From Pectobacterium versatile (lineage in GTDB: Bacteria; Pseudomonadota; Gammaproteobacteria; Enterobacterales; Enterobacteriaceae): DNA of 64,000 nucleotides. The notes beneath the pieces were generated by a model. It searched no databases and was not told the origin of the DNA. It was given only the letters and a program-made list of their open reading frames with translations. The position numbers were made by a program, and so were the translations under genes. Numbering within the stretch: position 1 is the first letter of the stretch; the number at the start of each line of letters is the position of its first letter. Below are positions 36,815 to 46,522 of the stretch, piece after piece. Where the stretch lies: the NCBI RefSeq assembly GCF_020166435.1, contig NZ_JAINZP010000001.1, positions 124,001 through 188,000 on the forward strand, read 5' to 3'.

Positions 36815-37897
36815 ATGATGGTTAGCCGTTTTGCCTTCTGTCTGCTGTCAGCCGTGTTCCTGAGCGGCTGCGACGGTGCCGATAATTCGTCGACGTCACC
36901 GCCTGTCAGGCCGGTGAAAACGCAGCTCGTCATGCCGGCGATGAATCGTGAACCTGTGTCGTTGACGGGGGAGATTCGCCCGCATGAAGAAACGGTACTG
37001 GGTTTCCGTCTGGATGGACGTGTGCTTAATCGTCTGGTGGATGTCGGTGCATCCGTGAAGCGCGGCGATGTGATTGCGACGCTCGACGCGCGCGACAGCG
37101 AAAACCAGTTGCGCAGCGCACAGGCGGATTTAGCCAGCACAGCCTCGGCAGAACGGCTGGCGAAAAGCAATTTCTCGCGTATGAAGACGTTGGCACCGGG
37201 TGGGGCAATTGCGCGGGTACAGCTTGATGAAGCACAGGCAAACTGGGATGCCGCCGTTTCCCGACGTGAAAGTGCACAGGCTACCGTCAAAGGCGCGCAG
37301 GAGCGCCTTAGCTATACGCAGCTTACGGCGGCACAGGACGGTGTGATCACGACGGTCAGCGTGAACCCCGGTCAGGTGGTCAGTGCCGGGCAGGAGGTGG
37401 TCCGGCTCGCTTCGCTTGACGGGCGCGATGCGGTGTTTGATGTGCCGGAGCGTCTGGTTAATCCGTCGCTGCCCTCGCGCGTTATCCGCGTGTCACTGCT
37501 GTCTGAACCGAGCGTGCTGGCCGAGGGGCGCGTGCGTGATATCAGTCCGCAGGCCGATCCCGTTACGCGAACCTTCCGGGTGAGAGTCACGTTAACCTCG
37601 CCACCGGCGGCGATGGTTCTGGGGGCCAGCGTGAATGGTGCGATACAGCAGTCCGGCACCGCTGTCATTGAACTCCCCGCGTCTGCGCTCACGCGTCAGG
37701 GGGACAAACCTGCGGTCTATGTCGTGAATGCGGAGACCCAGACGTTGCGTTTACAGCCGATTAGCGTCGCACGCTATAGCGATACGGCGATTTTCGTCGC
37801 CGAGGGGCTGAAACAAGGCGACCGTGTTGTCACTGCTGGTGTCAGTAAATTACGGCCGGACGAGAAAATTCGGCTAAGTGATGAGGAGCGCCACTGA
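36815..37897 (+). CDS. RND efflux periplasmic adaptor (MFP), lipoprotein
   Basis: A 360-residue membrane fusion protein. A lipobox LSGC near residue 20 anchors it to the inner membrane. Two lipoyl halves (VLGFRLDGRVLNRLVDVGASV and QDGVITTVSVNPGQVVSAGQ) flank a short alpha-helical hairpin (residues ~100-150), then a beta-barrel and membrane-proximal domain, in the usual adaptor order. GAGAGG precedes ATG 36815. It ends in TGATG overlapping the RND pump start. Confidence 0.94.
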   Translation: MMVSRFAFCLLSAVFLSGCDGADNSSTSPPVRPVKTQLVMPAMNREPVSLTGEIRPHEETVLGFRLDGRVLNRLVDVGASVKRGDVIATLDARDSENQLRSAQADLASTASAERLAKSNFSRMKTLAPGGAIARVQLDEAQANWDAAVSRRESAQATVKGAQERLSYTQLTAAQDGVITTVSVNPGQVVSAGQEVVRLASLDGRDAVFDVPERLVNPSLPSRVIRVSLLSEPSVLAEGRVRDISPQADPVTRTFRVRVTLTSPPAAMVLGASVNGAIQQSGTAVIELPASALTRQGDKPAVYVVNAETQTLRLQPISVARYSDTAIFVAEGLKQGDRVVTAGVSKLRPDEKIRLSDEERH

Positions 37898-40800
37898 TGT
37901 CTCGTGAATCTCAACCCTCTACCGCCACGCGTTTTAATCTCTCTGCTTGGGCGTTGGCGCACCAGCAGTTTGTCGCGTTTATGATGCTGGTGATCGTGGC
38001 CGCAGGCGTGATGAGCTACCAGCGTTTGCCCCGCAATGAGGATCCGGCATTTACCATCAAATCTGCCGTGGTGTCTGCGGCCTGGCCGGGAGCCACGGTG
38101 AGCGATACCGTGAATTTCGTCACCGATAAGCTGGAGAAAAAATTACAGGAAACGCCGTATCTCGATTACGTCGAGAGCTATACCCGCGCCGGGGAATCGG
38201 TGGTTTTCGTTAACCTGCGCGACGATACGCCGCCTTCCGCCGTGCCGAATATCTGGTATACGGTGCGTAAGAAAATGACCGATATCGCCAGTTCGTTGCC
38301 TGATGGCGTCAGCCCACCGGCCGTGAATGACGAGTTTGATGATACGTTTGGCACCATCTACGGCTTCACCGCCGACGGTTTTTCACCACGGGAACTGCGC
38401 GACAAGGTTGACGATATTCGCTCTGCGTTACTGAGCGTGCCGGATGTCGGTAAGGTCGACATGCTCGGTGTAGAGGAAGAGCAGGTTGTGGTGACGTTCT
38501 CGCCCCGACGGCTGGCCGGGCTGGGGTTAGATCCGCAACAGGTGATTGATTCACTCAAGGCGCAGAATGCGGTCACGCCCGCCGGCATTATTCGCACCGA
38601 TGATGAGAAGATCGCCGTGCGCGTCAGCGGGGCGTTTACCTCAGAGCAGAGCCTGCGACAGATTACCTTACGCATCGGTGGGAAATTTGTTCCTCTGACC
38701 GATATCGCCACCATTAGCCGTGAAACGGCGGAACCGCCGTCGCCGACGTTTCGCGTGAATGGCGAGAAAGCGATTGGGCTGGCAATCTCCATGGCACCCA
38801 CCGGCAACATGCTCAATTTCGGTCAGGCCATTCGCGATAAAATGAACGTGATTGCGACGCAGTTGCCGCATGGGATTGAAATGACGCGCGTGGCCGATCA
38901 ATCGGAAGTGGTGAAAGGGGCGGTCGGCGGTTTTATCAAAGTGCTGCTGGAAGCCGTTGCCATTGTGTTAGCGGTCTCGTTCGTCTCTCTTGGCAGCCGC
39001 GCCGGATTGGTCGTTGCTGCGTCCATCCCGATTGTGCTGGCGATGACCTTTATTGGCATGGAGATAACCGGTATTGGCTTACAGCGCATCTCGCTCGGGG
39101 CGCTGATTATTTCGTTGGGGCTGCTGGTGGATGACGCCATGATTACGGTGGAAGCGATGGTGTCGCGGCTGGAAGAGGGCTGGGATCGCAAACGGGCGGC
39201 TGCCTGGGCGTATGAAAGCACAGCCTTCCCCATGCTTACGGGGACGCTGGTGATGATTGCCGGATTTATTCCCGTCGGGTTTGCCTCATCAAGCGCGGGC
39301 GAATACTGCTTTTCGCTCTTTGTCGTGGTGCTGATCGCCTTGCTCAGTTCCTGGATCGTGGCGATTCTCTTTTCCCCGCTGCTCGGTGTCTGGCTATTGC
39401 CAAAAACGTTTCGTCACCAGCATAACGAACCAGGACGAGTTGGCCGTTTTTATCGCCAGTGGCTGCAACGGGCGTTGGCAAAGCGGGGAATGACGTTACT
39501 CATCGCTGTGCTTCTGCTGGTTGTAGCCCTGTTTGGTGCCACCCGATTGGAGGGCGAATTTTTTCCCGCGTCGGACAGGCCGGAACTGCTGGTCAGCCTG
39601 ACGCTGCCTGCGAACGCCTCACAGACGGCGACGGAAGCGCAGGCAAAACGGCTGGAAGCCATTCTGAAAGGTGACCCAGACGTTGACCATTTCTCCACCT
39701 ATGTTGGGTCGGGGGCGGTGCGCTTTTATCTCCCGATGGATGTGTTGCTGAGTCACGAAAATATCGCGCAACTGGTGGTGGTGGCAAAAAGTCTGGAGGC
39801 GCGAGACGCGCTGGCAGCAAAACTGAATCAGGTACTTGAGCGCGATTTCAGCAACATTGTGGCGCGCGTGTCTGCATTGGAATTGGGGCCGCCGGTGGGC
39901 TGGCCGCTTAAATATCGTGTCGCGGGACCGGATATTCATCGCGTCCGTGATATTGCCCAAGGGCTTGCCAGTCTGGTGGGAAGCCAGACCGATGTGCGCG
40001 AGGTCAACCTGACGGCGGGGGAGCCGGAACGTTCGGTGAACGTGGTGCTGAATCAGACCGAAGCGCGTGCAGTTGGCATCAGTTCGCAGGATGTGGCTAG
40101 TATGCTGGCGGCGATATTCTCAGGTTCAACGCTGACCTCGGTACGTGATGACAATCGACTGGTGGATGTGGTCGTTCGCGGTACGCCGCAGGAGCGACGG
40201 GACGTTGCCACGATCGCGAATTTGCAAATCCCGATTGCAGATGGGCGTTCCGTCCCGCTGGGGCAGATTGCTACCGTGGCGTACGGCGTTGACGATCCGA
40301 TTATCTGGCGACGTCAGCGTGAACCGTTCATTACGGTGCAAATGGATGTCGCACCGGGCGTGCGGGCACCTGCTCTCTCTGAAAAACTGGCGCCTGAAAT
40401 TGAACGCTATCGCGCCGCGTTGCCTGCGGGGTATCACATCACGGAAGGCGGCGTGGCGGCGGAGTCTGATAAAGGCAATGGCTCCGTATATGCGGTGTTG
40501 CCAGTGACGCTGTTGGTGATGCTGGTGCTGTTGATGATTCAGCTCCAGCGCATTTCTCGCATGGTATTGGCCTTCCTGACCGCACCGTTCGGCCTGATCG
40601 GCATTGTCGCCGCCATGCTGCCGACCGGCACGCCAATGGGGTTTGTGGCGCTGCTGGGGGCGATTGCACTGGCGGGAATGATTATTCGTAATGCCGTTAT
40701 TCTGATTGGCGAGGTCGATCTGAACGTGAAGAACGGACAGCCTGCAACAGAGGCGATTGTGAATGCTGCCCACCATCGTTCACGCCCGATAGTATTAACC

Positions 40801-40980
40801 GCGCTGGCGGCGATCCTCGGCATGATCCCGATTGCGCATCAGGTGTTTTGGGGGCCGATGGCGTACGCGATTATCGGTGGGTTGATGGTGGCGACGCTGC
40901 TGACGCTGCTAGCACTGCCTGCCGCGCTGAGCCTGTTGATGCAGTGGGAAGGGTGGAAAGCGGTTAATCCTACGCAGTAG
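37897..40980 (+). CDS. RND efflux pump, inner-membrane transporter (HAE1-like)
   Basis: A 1027-residue proton-driven exporter with twelve membrane helices and two large periplasmic loops. Features: N-terminal helix then PAFTIKSAVVSAAWPGAT (porter entry), the TM4 proton-relay aspartates in GLLVDDAMITVEAM, and the TM10-12 half (GAIALAGMIIRNAVILIGEV) that mirrors it. It lies in one unit with a mipA-type gene and the adaptor. No outer-membrane TolC-type gene is next to it, so the pump may use the chromosomal TolC. Substrates unknown. Confidence 0.95.
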   Translation: MSRESQPSTATRFNLSAWALAHQQFVAFMMLVIVAAGVMSYQRLPRNEDPAFTIKSAVVSAAWPGATVSDTVNFVTDKLEKKLQETPYLDYVESYTRAGESVVFVNLRDDTPPSAVPNIWYTVRKKMTDIASSLPDGVSPPAVNDEFDDTFGTIYGFTADGFSPRELRDKVDDIRSALLSVPDVGKVDMLGVEEEQVVVTFSPRRLAGLGLDPQQVIDSLKAQNAVTPAGIIRTDDEKIAVRVSGAFTSEQSLRQITLRIGGKFVPLTDIATISRETAEPPSPTFRVNGEKAIGLAISMAPTGNMLNFGQAIRDKMNVIATQLPHGIEMTRVADQSEVVKGAVGGFIKVLLEAVAIVLAVSFVSLGSRAGLVVAASIPIVLAMTFIGMEITGIGLQRISLGALIISLGLLVDDAMITVEAMVSRLEEGWDRKRAAAWAYESTAFPMLTGTLVMIAGFIPVGFASSSAGEYCFSLFVVVLIALLSSWIVAILFSPLLGVWLLPKTFRHQHNEPGRVGRFYRQWLQRALAKRGMTLLIAVLLLVVALFGATRLEGEFFPASDRPELLVSLTLPANASQTATEAQAKRLEAILKGDPDVDHFSTYVGSGAVRFYLPMDVLLSHENIAQLVVVAKSLEARDALAAKLNQVLERDFSNIVARVSALELGPPVGWPLKYRVAGPDIHRVRDIAQGLASLVGSQTDVREVNLTAGEPERSVNVVLNQTEARAVGISSQDVASMLAAIFSGSTLTSVRDDNRLVDVVVRGTPQERRDVATIANLQIPIADGRSVPLGQIATVAYGVDDPIIWRRQREPFITVQMDVAPGVRAPALSEKLAPEIERYRAALPAGYHITEGGVAAESDKGNGSVYAVLPVTLLVMLVLLMIQLQRISRMVLAFLTAPFGLIGIVAAMLPTGTPMGFVALLGAIALAGMIIRNAVILIGEVDLNVKNGQPATEAIVNAAHHRSRPIVLTALAAILGMIPIAHQVFWGPMAYAIIGGLMVATLLTLLALPAALSLLMQWEGWKAVNPTQ

Positions 40981-40993
40981 GTGAAATGACGAA

Positions 40994-41026
40994 AGGTCGT
41001 GGCGCGACGCCTGGTCGCCACGACCT
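40994..41026. terminator. Bidirectional terminator-like hairpin
   Basis: AGGTCGTGGCG pairs perfectly with CGCCACGACCT (11 bp, 11-base loop) in the 58-bp gap between the convergent RND gene and the enolase-superfamily gene. No long T-tract on either side. Confidence 0.7.
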
Positions 41027-41038
41027 GTCGATACGCCG

Positions 41039-42220
41039 CTATTGATCGACGACGGAACCGTCAACGTGCAGTCGGGTTTTCAGGCCGCGACGGCGATAGG
41101 GGAAGCGGCTCTCCAGATCGTCCGCCAGTTCAATACCGATGCCGGACTGCGTCGGTATTTCCATAAAGCCATCCACGCATTTGAACGTGTTCTTCACCAC
41201 GTCTTTCTTCCGCACGCCGTTCTCGACGCCCGTCGCCCCAAATTTTTCCGACAGCGCCGGTTGGTCATCTCCCGGATACTCCAGCAGCGCAAAATTCGGG
41301 ATGCTGACGGCGATCTGCAAACAGGCGGCGGTAGACACCGGGCTAAGCGGGTTATGCGGCACCACCATCAGATCATTGGCTTCTGCCAATGCGGCCACTT
41401 TTTTCGCACCGGTAATCCCGCCGCACATGCAGACGTCAGGACGCACATAGGCGACGGCGTTGCGGCGAATCAGCATCGCGAACTCCTGCGGGTTATTCAG
41501 TCGTTCACCGGTGGCGATAGGAATATTGATTTTGTCGGCCACTTCCGCCATCGAATCGAAGTTATCCGCGCCGATAGGGTCTTCAATAAAGTAGGGATAA
41601 AACGGCTCAATGCCACGGGCGAACACCACGGCGTCGGCGGGCTTCAGGCGGCGATGGACTTCAATACACAGGTCGACATCGTTCCCGACGGCTTCCCGGT
41701 AGAGGCCGATACGTTCGATGGCTTCACCGATCTCTTTGGCATGAGTGGTGAAATAAGGCGTATCGCGCGATTCATCCAGAAACGGCGTGAGATGACCAAT
41801 CGCGGTAAAACCGTCGGCTTTGGCTTTTTTCAGATTGGCGATGGTCTCTTCCGTGGTTCGTCCTCCCGCGTGGGCATAAACGCGCGCCTTGTCGCGGCAG
41901 CGGCCGCCCAGTAGGTTATAAACCGGCGTGTCGTAATACTTGCCCGCGATGTCCCACAGGGCGATATCGATGGCGCTGATGGCACCCATGATGGCGGCAC
42001 CACGGAAATGCCAGCAGCGATACATATACTGCCAGTGATGCTCAATGCGCAGCGGATCTTGCCCAATCAGGTACGTGCGCAATGCCTCAACGGCCCCTTT
42101 AGAGGCATCGAGAAAGCCCCAGGCACCGGATTCGCCAATGCCCGTCAGTCCCTCGTCAGTGGTGACCTCAACAAACATATAGCGGTTCGCGAGAATCACG
42201 CGCACGTCGGTAATTTTCAT
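41039..42220 (-). CDS. Enolase-superfamily sugar-acid dehydratase (DgoD/ManD-like)
   Basis: A 393-residue mandelate-racemase/enolase-superfamily member of the galactonate/mannonate dehydratase type. The metal-site and catalytic residues are seen as CIEVHRRL (Glu-x-His), YFIEDPIG (Glu), TGERLNN (Glu) and the late VVPHNPLSP (His), in the order of DgoD. It should remove water from an acid sugar to a 2-keto-3-deoxy product. Start ATG 42220 has AGGAAAGG upstream; earlier frame starts are not supported. Ends the three-gene minus-strand unit with a hydrolase and an M20 peptidase. Confidence 0.9.
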   Translation of the reverse strand: MKITDVRVILANRYMFVEVTTDEGLTGIGESGAWGFLDASKGAVEALRTYLIGQDPLRIEHHWQYMYRCWHFRGAAIMGAISAIDIALWDIAGKYYDTPVYNLLGGRCRDKARVYAHAGGRTTEETIANLKKAKADGFTAIGHLTPFLDESRDTPYFTTHAKEIGEAIERIGLYREAVGNDVDLCIEVHRRLKPADAVVFARGIEPFYPYFIEDPIGADNFDSMAEVADKINIPIATGERLNNPQEFAMLIRRNAVAYVRPDVCMCGGITGAKKVAALAEANDLMVVPHNPLSPVSTAACLQIAVSIPNFALLEYPGDDQPALSEKFGATGVENGVRKKDVVKNTFKCVDGFMEIPTQSGIGIELADDLESRFPYRRRGLKTRLHVDGSVVDQ

Positions 42221-42261
42221 CAATCCTTTCCTTAAGTTAGCCTGCTTAGCATTGAGTCTAA

Positions 42262-42996
42262 TCACAGAGGCGTACGGGTTGTCAACGCTGACGTCAGCAG
42301 TGTGGTTAGCGTATCCGGTGCGTCGATCATCGCATCGTGATCGCTGTCGAGCGTCAGAAATCGCCAGGTTGGATCGGTCTGAGCGCGTTGTACTGAGGGG
42401 GTGAGATAGTTGCCCGCCGCGCGCGTGCAGCGGATGTAGGTCTTCTTCAGCGTCGGTGGTGCGGGTGCCAGTGCGACGGGTTCAAAGTAGGTGTTTACCG
42501 GCTGCGGTGTCAGGCGGGAATCGACCCACTCGCGGTCGGCTTCGTTCACGCCAAACAGCAGTGACGGAAGCGGGGGAATGTGCCACATGGGGTCGCGCGC
42601 CGCCTGTGTCTGGTAGGCGGCGATGAGATCGGGCGCGTGATCCAGCAACTTTTCGCCCGGTGCGGGTAAAAACGCATCCAGCAGAATCAGGTGGCTGACG
42701 GTGTCAGGCAGTTGATACGCGGCGGCCGTAGCGGGAAAGCCGCCGTAGCTGTGGCCGACCAACGTTACATCGCGCCAGCCCTGCTGGCGGATCGTGTCGG
42801 TAATATCGCGAATGTGGGTGGACAGGTTAATGCCGCGCGATAGCTCGTCACGGCGTTCTGCCAGCCCGGCGAGCGTCAATGCCGAAGAGGCAAAGCCTGC
42901 GGCGGTAAGCCGCTCGGTCACTCGCGACCAGCACCAGCCGCCGTGCCAGGCACCGTGTATCAATACAAATGTGGTGGCGTGGGCGTCAACCGACAT
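42262..42996 (-). CDS. Alpha/beta hydrolase (esterase, SABP2-like)
   Basis: A 244-residue alpha/beta hydrolase of the plant methyl-salicylate-esterase-like branch. Nucleophile Ser83 lies in LVGHSYGGFPA, the oxyanion segment is LIHGAWHGGWCW, and a His is in DSDHDAMID. No signal peptide, so cytoplasmic. Start ATG 42996 follows AGGAG and overlaps the upstream M20 gene by 11 bases, so the two are translationally linked. The actual ester or lactone is unknown; a sugar-acid lactone is conceivable from the dehydratase downstream. Confidence 0.9.
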   Translation of the reverse strand: MSVDAHATTFVLIHGAWHGGWCWSRVTERLTAAGFASSALTLAGLAERRDELSRGINLSTHIRDITDTIRQQGWRDVTLVGHSYGGFPATAAAYQLPDTVSHLILLDAFLPAPGEKLLDHAPDLIAAYQTQAARDPMWHIPPLPSLLFGVNEADREWVDSRLTPQPVNTYFEPVALAPAPPTLKKTYIRCTRAAGNYLTPSVQRAQTDPTWRFLTLDSDHDAMIDAPDTLTTLLTSALTTRTPL

Positions 42997-44479
42997 GGGA
43001 AGGATTCTCCTGATTCTGCGCATACAGCGCTGCATCCAGCCGTATCAGTGCAATCACATAGACTGGCAGTGCCGCCAGCAGCGAGGGCAGATGGATCACT
43101 TCGTCTGCGCCGTGCGGTAAGCCGTGGCCTGTGGGTAGGAAGTCTGGGCTATTGGCCTCGGTACGCAGGTAGCCGGGGCCGAACGTAATCGCACGCGGCA
43201 GCACTTTGGAATGCGTTACGCCTCCCATTGAATAGGCAGGGTCTGCACGACCTGTCACATCGTGCCAGCTCTGCTGCAAGACCTGCCGCGTGCTGTCCTC
43301 TTCCGACAGATAAAATGGCGGCACATCACGCCAGCCGTCCACCAGCGAGATGTCGGTTGCCACTGTGGCAAGTTGATCGCGTAATGCCGCGATGATCGCG
43401 TTTCCTTCCCGTGTCACCGGATAGCGAATGTCGGCAAGGAGAGTCAGTGAACCGGGAGTGGTCGACTGCCAGAGACCTGCGTTCAGCGTCAGCCTGCCCG
43501 ACGGCGCATCCTCCTGTGCCAGCCCAATAGGCTCGCCATAGGGAGAAGCGAAAATCTGCTGTAACTGTGCGGCTAGCGTGCGTTCCCGTTCTGGCAACAG
43601 CTCCAGCTCGCGTAATGCGTCCAGCAGCACTACGGCGGCGCTGAGAGTACCGTCAGGGAAGGCCGCATGACCTGCAATACCCTGTGCCTGTAGCGTGATT
43701 CCCTGTTCTGCGGGGAGCAGCGTGATGCGTCCGGCACCCAGACCACGCAGCCTATCGACGCTGAGATCGCGGGGCGCATTGGCGAGCGTGATCTGCGCGG
43801 TGGCAGGGATACTATTGGCCGCGTTGCCAGCGGTCAGATTCGCCAGCACGCCCGCTTCGGCAATGTGCAGGCGGAACGCGATTTGCCCTTTCTGCGCATA
43901 GTTCACCGGAAACTTCCCGTCGGTGACCAGAGAAGTACGCGGTACTGGCCCGTGTTGGGCAAACCAGGCGAGATCGGCCATGTCGGTCTCTTCTGCCAGC
44001 CCATAAACGATGCGCAGATTGTGATGCAGGGGTATATCCAGCGCGCGGATCAACTTGAGCAAATAGAGATCGAGGATTGCGGGGCCTTTGTTGTCAGCAA
44101 CGCCGCGCCCGATCAGAAAATCACCGCGACGCGTCAGCGCAAACGGCGGGTACGTCCAGTGTTCACCCGCGGGCACAACATCAAGGTGGCTAATCAGGCC
44201 GATATCCTCGTTGTGCTCGCCGTAAACCACCGAACCCGCGTAGCCCGCATGGCGCTCGGTACGGAACCCCGCCTGTTCCGCCAACGTCAACGCGGTGTCC
44301 AATACGCGGGCGCACTCGGGGCCAAATGGCGCGCCCGGCTGAGCGAGATCGGCGCGGCTCACGCTGGGAATGGCAATCCACGTCGCCAGCTCATCAATCA
44401 GCGAGTCACGCTGTGCAGCAATCCAGCGCTCAATTTTGGGTAACAGGGCGCTTTCTTGTGGGGTAAGGGCTGCGGACAT
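42986..44479 (-). CDS. M20-family metallopeptidase (dipeptidase-like)
   Basis: A 497-residue zinc exopeptidase. Zinc and catalytic motifs are ISHLDVVPAG (His-x-Asp), GRGVADNKGP (bridging Asp), YGLAEETD (general-base Glu) and the distal His region, with a lid domain inserted between residues ~190 and 320. Likely a cytoplasmic aminoacyl or dipeptide hydrolase. Start ATG 44479 is preceded by GGAGGAAAG; the frame reads back to 44527 without a better site. First gene of a minus-strand unit, divergent from an amidohydrolase/peptide importer operon. Confidence 0.92.
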   Translation of the reverse strand: MSAALTPQESALLPKIERWIAAQRDSLIDELATWIAIPSVSRADLAQPGAPFGPECARVLDTALTLAEQAGFRTERHAGYAGSVVYGEHNEDIGLISHLDVVPAGEHWTYPPFALTRRGDFLIGRGVADNKGPAILDLYLLKLIRALDIPLHHNLRIVYGLAEETDMADLAWFAQHGPVPRTSLVTDGKFPVNYAQKGQIAFRLHIAEAGVLANLTAGNAANSIPATAQITLANAPRDLSVDRLRGLGAGRITLLPAEQGITLQAQGIAGHAAFPDGTLSAAVVLLDALRELELLPERERTLAAQLQQIFASPYGEPIGLAQEDAPSGRLTLNAGLWQSTTPGSLTLLADIRYPVTREGNAIIAALRDQLATVATDISLVDGWRDVPPFYLSEEDSTRQVLQQSWHDVTGRADPAYSMGGVTHSKVLPRAITFGPGYLRTEANSPDFLPTGHGLPHGADEVIHLPSLLAALPVYVIALIRLDAALYAQNQENPSHVG

Positions 44480-44569
44480 ACTTTCCTCCATTAAGTGACC
44501 AAATAACATAAAACATCTGCCCGCCACGCTTTAGCATGATTCCTTTCATGCATATCCACAGAAAATATA

Positions 44570-44834
44570 TATACCCGTCATACTTCAAGCTGCTTGTGCG
44601 TTGGCAATACTCGGCTCATTGCTGAGCCTCGCCCTGAAGGGCCGCCGCAAGCGGCGTTCAAATCGGCTAAGCCAATTTGTCCTTGCTCACCCCAGTCACT
44701 TACTGGTGTAAGCTCTTGGGGATTCGCGCGGTTGCCGCGTTACAAGGCCATGCGGCCTTGTCCTAAAGGACCAACGCAGAGCGTTGTTCAAAACGCTCAC
44801 GTTTTGTCACGCAACTCGAATTATTTAGGGTATA
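44570..44834. repeat. ERIC-family repeat, copy 2 (expanded)
   Basis: A 265-bp ERIC element bounded by TATACCCGTCATACTTCAAG and CTCGAATTATTTAGGGTATA. The core palindrome CCAGTCACTTACTGGTGTAAG is near-consensus. Extra hairpins fill it (AAGGCC-atgc-GGCCTT at 44743; AACGCAGAGCGTT at 44773; AAAACGCTCACGTTTT at 44790). It is ~70 bp longer than copy 1. It sits between two divergent peptidase genes. Confidence 0.9.
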
Positions 44835-45253
44835 GCGATTGTTATTCCTGCCCGCTGTATAGGAATGATTCATTTTTCGCTGCAAGACGAATAACGCGTG
44901 TAATACCGTTTATCAGATATCCTTATCCTGAATCTCTATAAAAGAAATGACAGGTTGCCGTTATAGTGATGGTGAAATAAGTAATTAGAAGCACCCTTAT
45001 TATTTTTAACGTCGTTTGAGCATCGTCCAGCGTGGCGACGTAGCGAGTAGTCATCGTAAAAAACACAGTATTGATTGTTATTTCCTGCCGTTATCGGCGG
45101 GCGGGTATTTTTATCGCTAAATAAAGGGATTCACTGATGTTGTCGGGTTTTTAGGGATGAAGTGGCAACACGATGCGATGTATTCCGTAAGCGACGGTGA
45201 GGCAGACATATTTATCGCGCGATATATTCATAGCACATAAAAAGGTGAGCAAG
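44835..45253 (+). other. AT-rich leader region of the peptide importer operon
   Basis: About 420 bp with no credible gene. It contains a hairpin CCTGCCG-TTAT-CGGCGGG (45084-45101) soon followed by TATTTTTAT, which could stop or pause plus-strand transcripts before the amidohydrolase gene, and AT-rich stretches suitable for the promoter. Confidence 0.45.
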
Positions 45254-46471
45254 ATGGGAACTCTCGCATTACAGCAGCGTATCAGTAGCAGTATTGAACA
45301 GAATCGCGAAGAATATATTGCGATTTCCCAGGATATTCATGCGCATCCCGAAACGGGAAATAATGAATATTACGCCAGCGAGCTATTAACGGAGTTATTA
45401 AAGAAGCATCACTTCACGGTAACGCTGAACGTTGCCGGACATGAAACGGCCTTTTATGCGGAAAAAGACAGCGGCAAACCGGGGCCGACCATTGCTTACC
45501 TCGCTGAATACGATGCGCTAATCGATATCGGTCACGCCTGCGGCCACAACATCATCGGAGTAACCAGTCTGGCGGCCGCGATTGCGCTGGCAGAGGTTAT
45601 CGATCAGACCGGCGGCAAGGTGGTGGTGTTGGGTACGCCAGCCGAAGAAGGCGGCCTGCGCGGGAAAGGCGGAATTAATGGCAACGTGAAGGCGCGTTTT
45701 GTTGAACATGGCTTCCTTGATCGGGTCGATGTCGCCCTGATGGTTCATCCGTCAGGGAAAACGCGGCTCACTGGGCCGTCGCTGGCAAACAATCACCTCT
45801 ATTTTCATTTTTACGGTAAACCCTCCCACGCCGGAAGCTCGCCGCATAAAGGCGTGAACGCGCTGGATGCGCTGGTGCTGCTTTACAACGGGATCAGCGT
45901 GCTGCGCCAGCAACTGCCGGACGGCGTTCGGGTTCACGGCATTATCACCAACGGCGGGCAGGCGCCGAATGTGATTCCAGAATACGCCTCCGCCCACTAT
46001 TACATTCGTGCCAAAACGCGTGAAGAGGTGGTGGCGTTAGAGCCGCGTATTCGCGCGATTGCGGATGGCGTCGCGCTGGCAACGGGCACCACGGTGAAAA
46101 TTGAACATCAGGTTGGCCCGCGTGATTTCCTGATCAACCACTCGTTGAATGCGATCCTGCTGGAGGAATTCACTGCCGCAGGGGAGGTGGTCGATCAAAA
46201 AGCGAAAGAGGGCATCGGTTCGACGGATGCCGGAGATATCAGCCATGCGGTGCCGACGGCACACCCCACGATTAAAATCGGCCCTGACGATCTGATCGGC
46301 CACACTGTGCCATTCCGTGAAGCGGCAAATTCCCCACTTGGTTATGCCGCACTGCTGACGGGCGCACAGGTGCTGGCTCGAACGGGTCTACGACTGTTGA
46401 CGGATCCCCGCGCGTTGCAGGATGCCAAAGACGAGTTTGCTGGCCGTCGCTCGGTTACCGACGCCGCCTGA
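45254..46471 (+). CDS. M20D-family amidohydrolase (AbgB-like)
   Basis: A 405-residue zinc amidohydrolase of the M20D subfamily (aminobenzoyl-glutamate and indole-acetyl amide hydrolases). Metal-site motifs are HACGHNIIG and TPAEEGGLRGKGG, plus the distal His in DAGDISHAVPTAHP. ATG 45254 has AGGTGAG upstream; an earlier frame start at 45197 has no ribosome site. It heads a six-gene unit with a peptide-type importer, so the substrate is probably an amide or peptide conjugate brought in by it. Confidence 0.92.
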   Translation: MGTLALQQRISSSIEQNREEYIAISQDIHAHPETGNNEYYASELLTELLKKHHFTVTLNVAGHETAFYAEKDSGKPGPTIAYLAEYDALIDIGHACGHNIIGVTSLAAAIALAEVIDQTGGKVVVLGTPAEEGGLRGKGGINGNVKARFVEHGFLDRVDVALMVHPSGKTRLTGPSLANNHLYFHFYGKPSHAGSSPHKGVNALDALVLLYNGISVLRQQLPDGVRVHGIITNGGQAPNVIPEYASAHYYIRAKTREEVVALEPRIRAIADGVALATGTTVKIEHQVGPRDFLINHSLNAILLEEFTAAGEVVDQKAKEGIGSTDAGDISHAVPTAHPTIKIGPDDLIGHTVPFREAANSPLGYAALLTGAQVLARTGLRLLTDPRALQDAKDEFAGRRSVTDAA

Positions 46472-46522
46472 TGCGGCGTCTGCACAGGCTGAATATCATA
46501 AAAATAGTGGAGTTTCCCATCA

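Noticed and set aside
41042-41914. 290-codon plus-strand frame opposite the enolase-superfamily gene
   Set aside because: The minus-strand frame has full metal-site motifs; the opposite frame has none and is explained by high GC.
44594-44941. 115-codon frame within ERIC copy 2
   Set aside because: The frame arises from the repeat itself, without ribosome site or protein family features.
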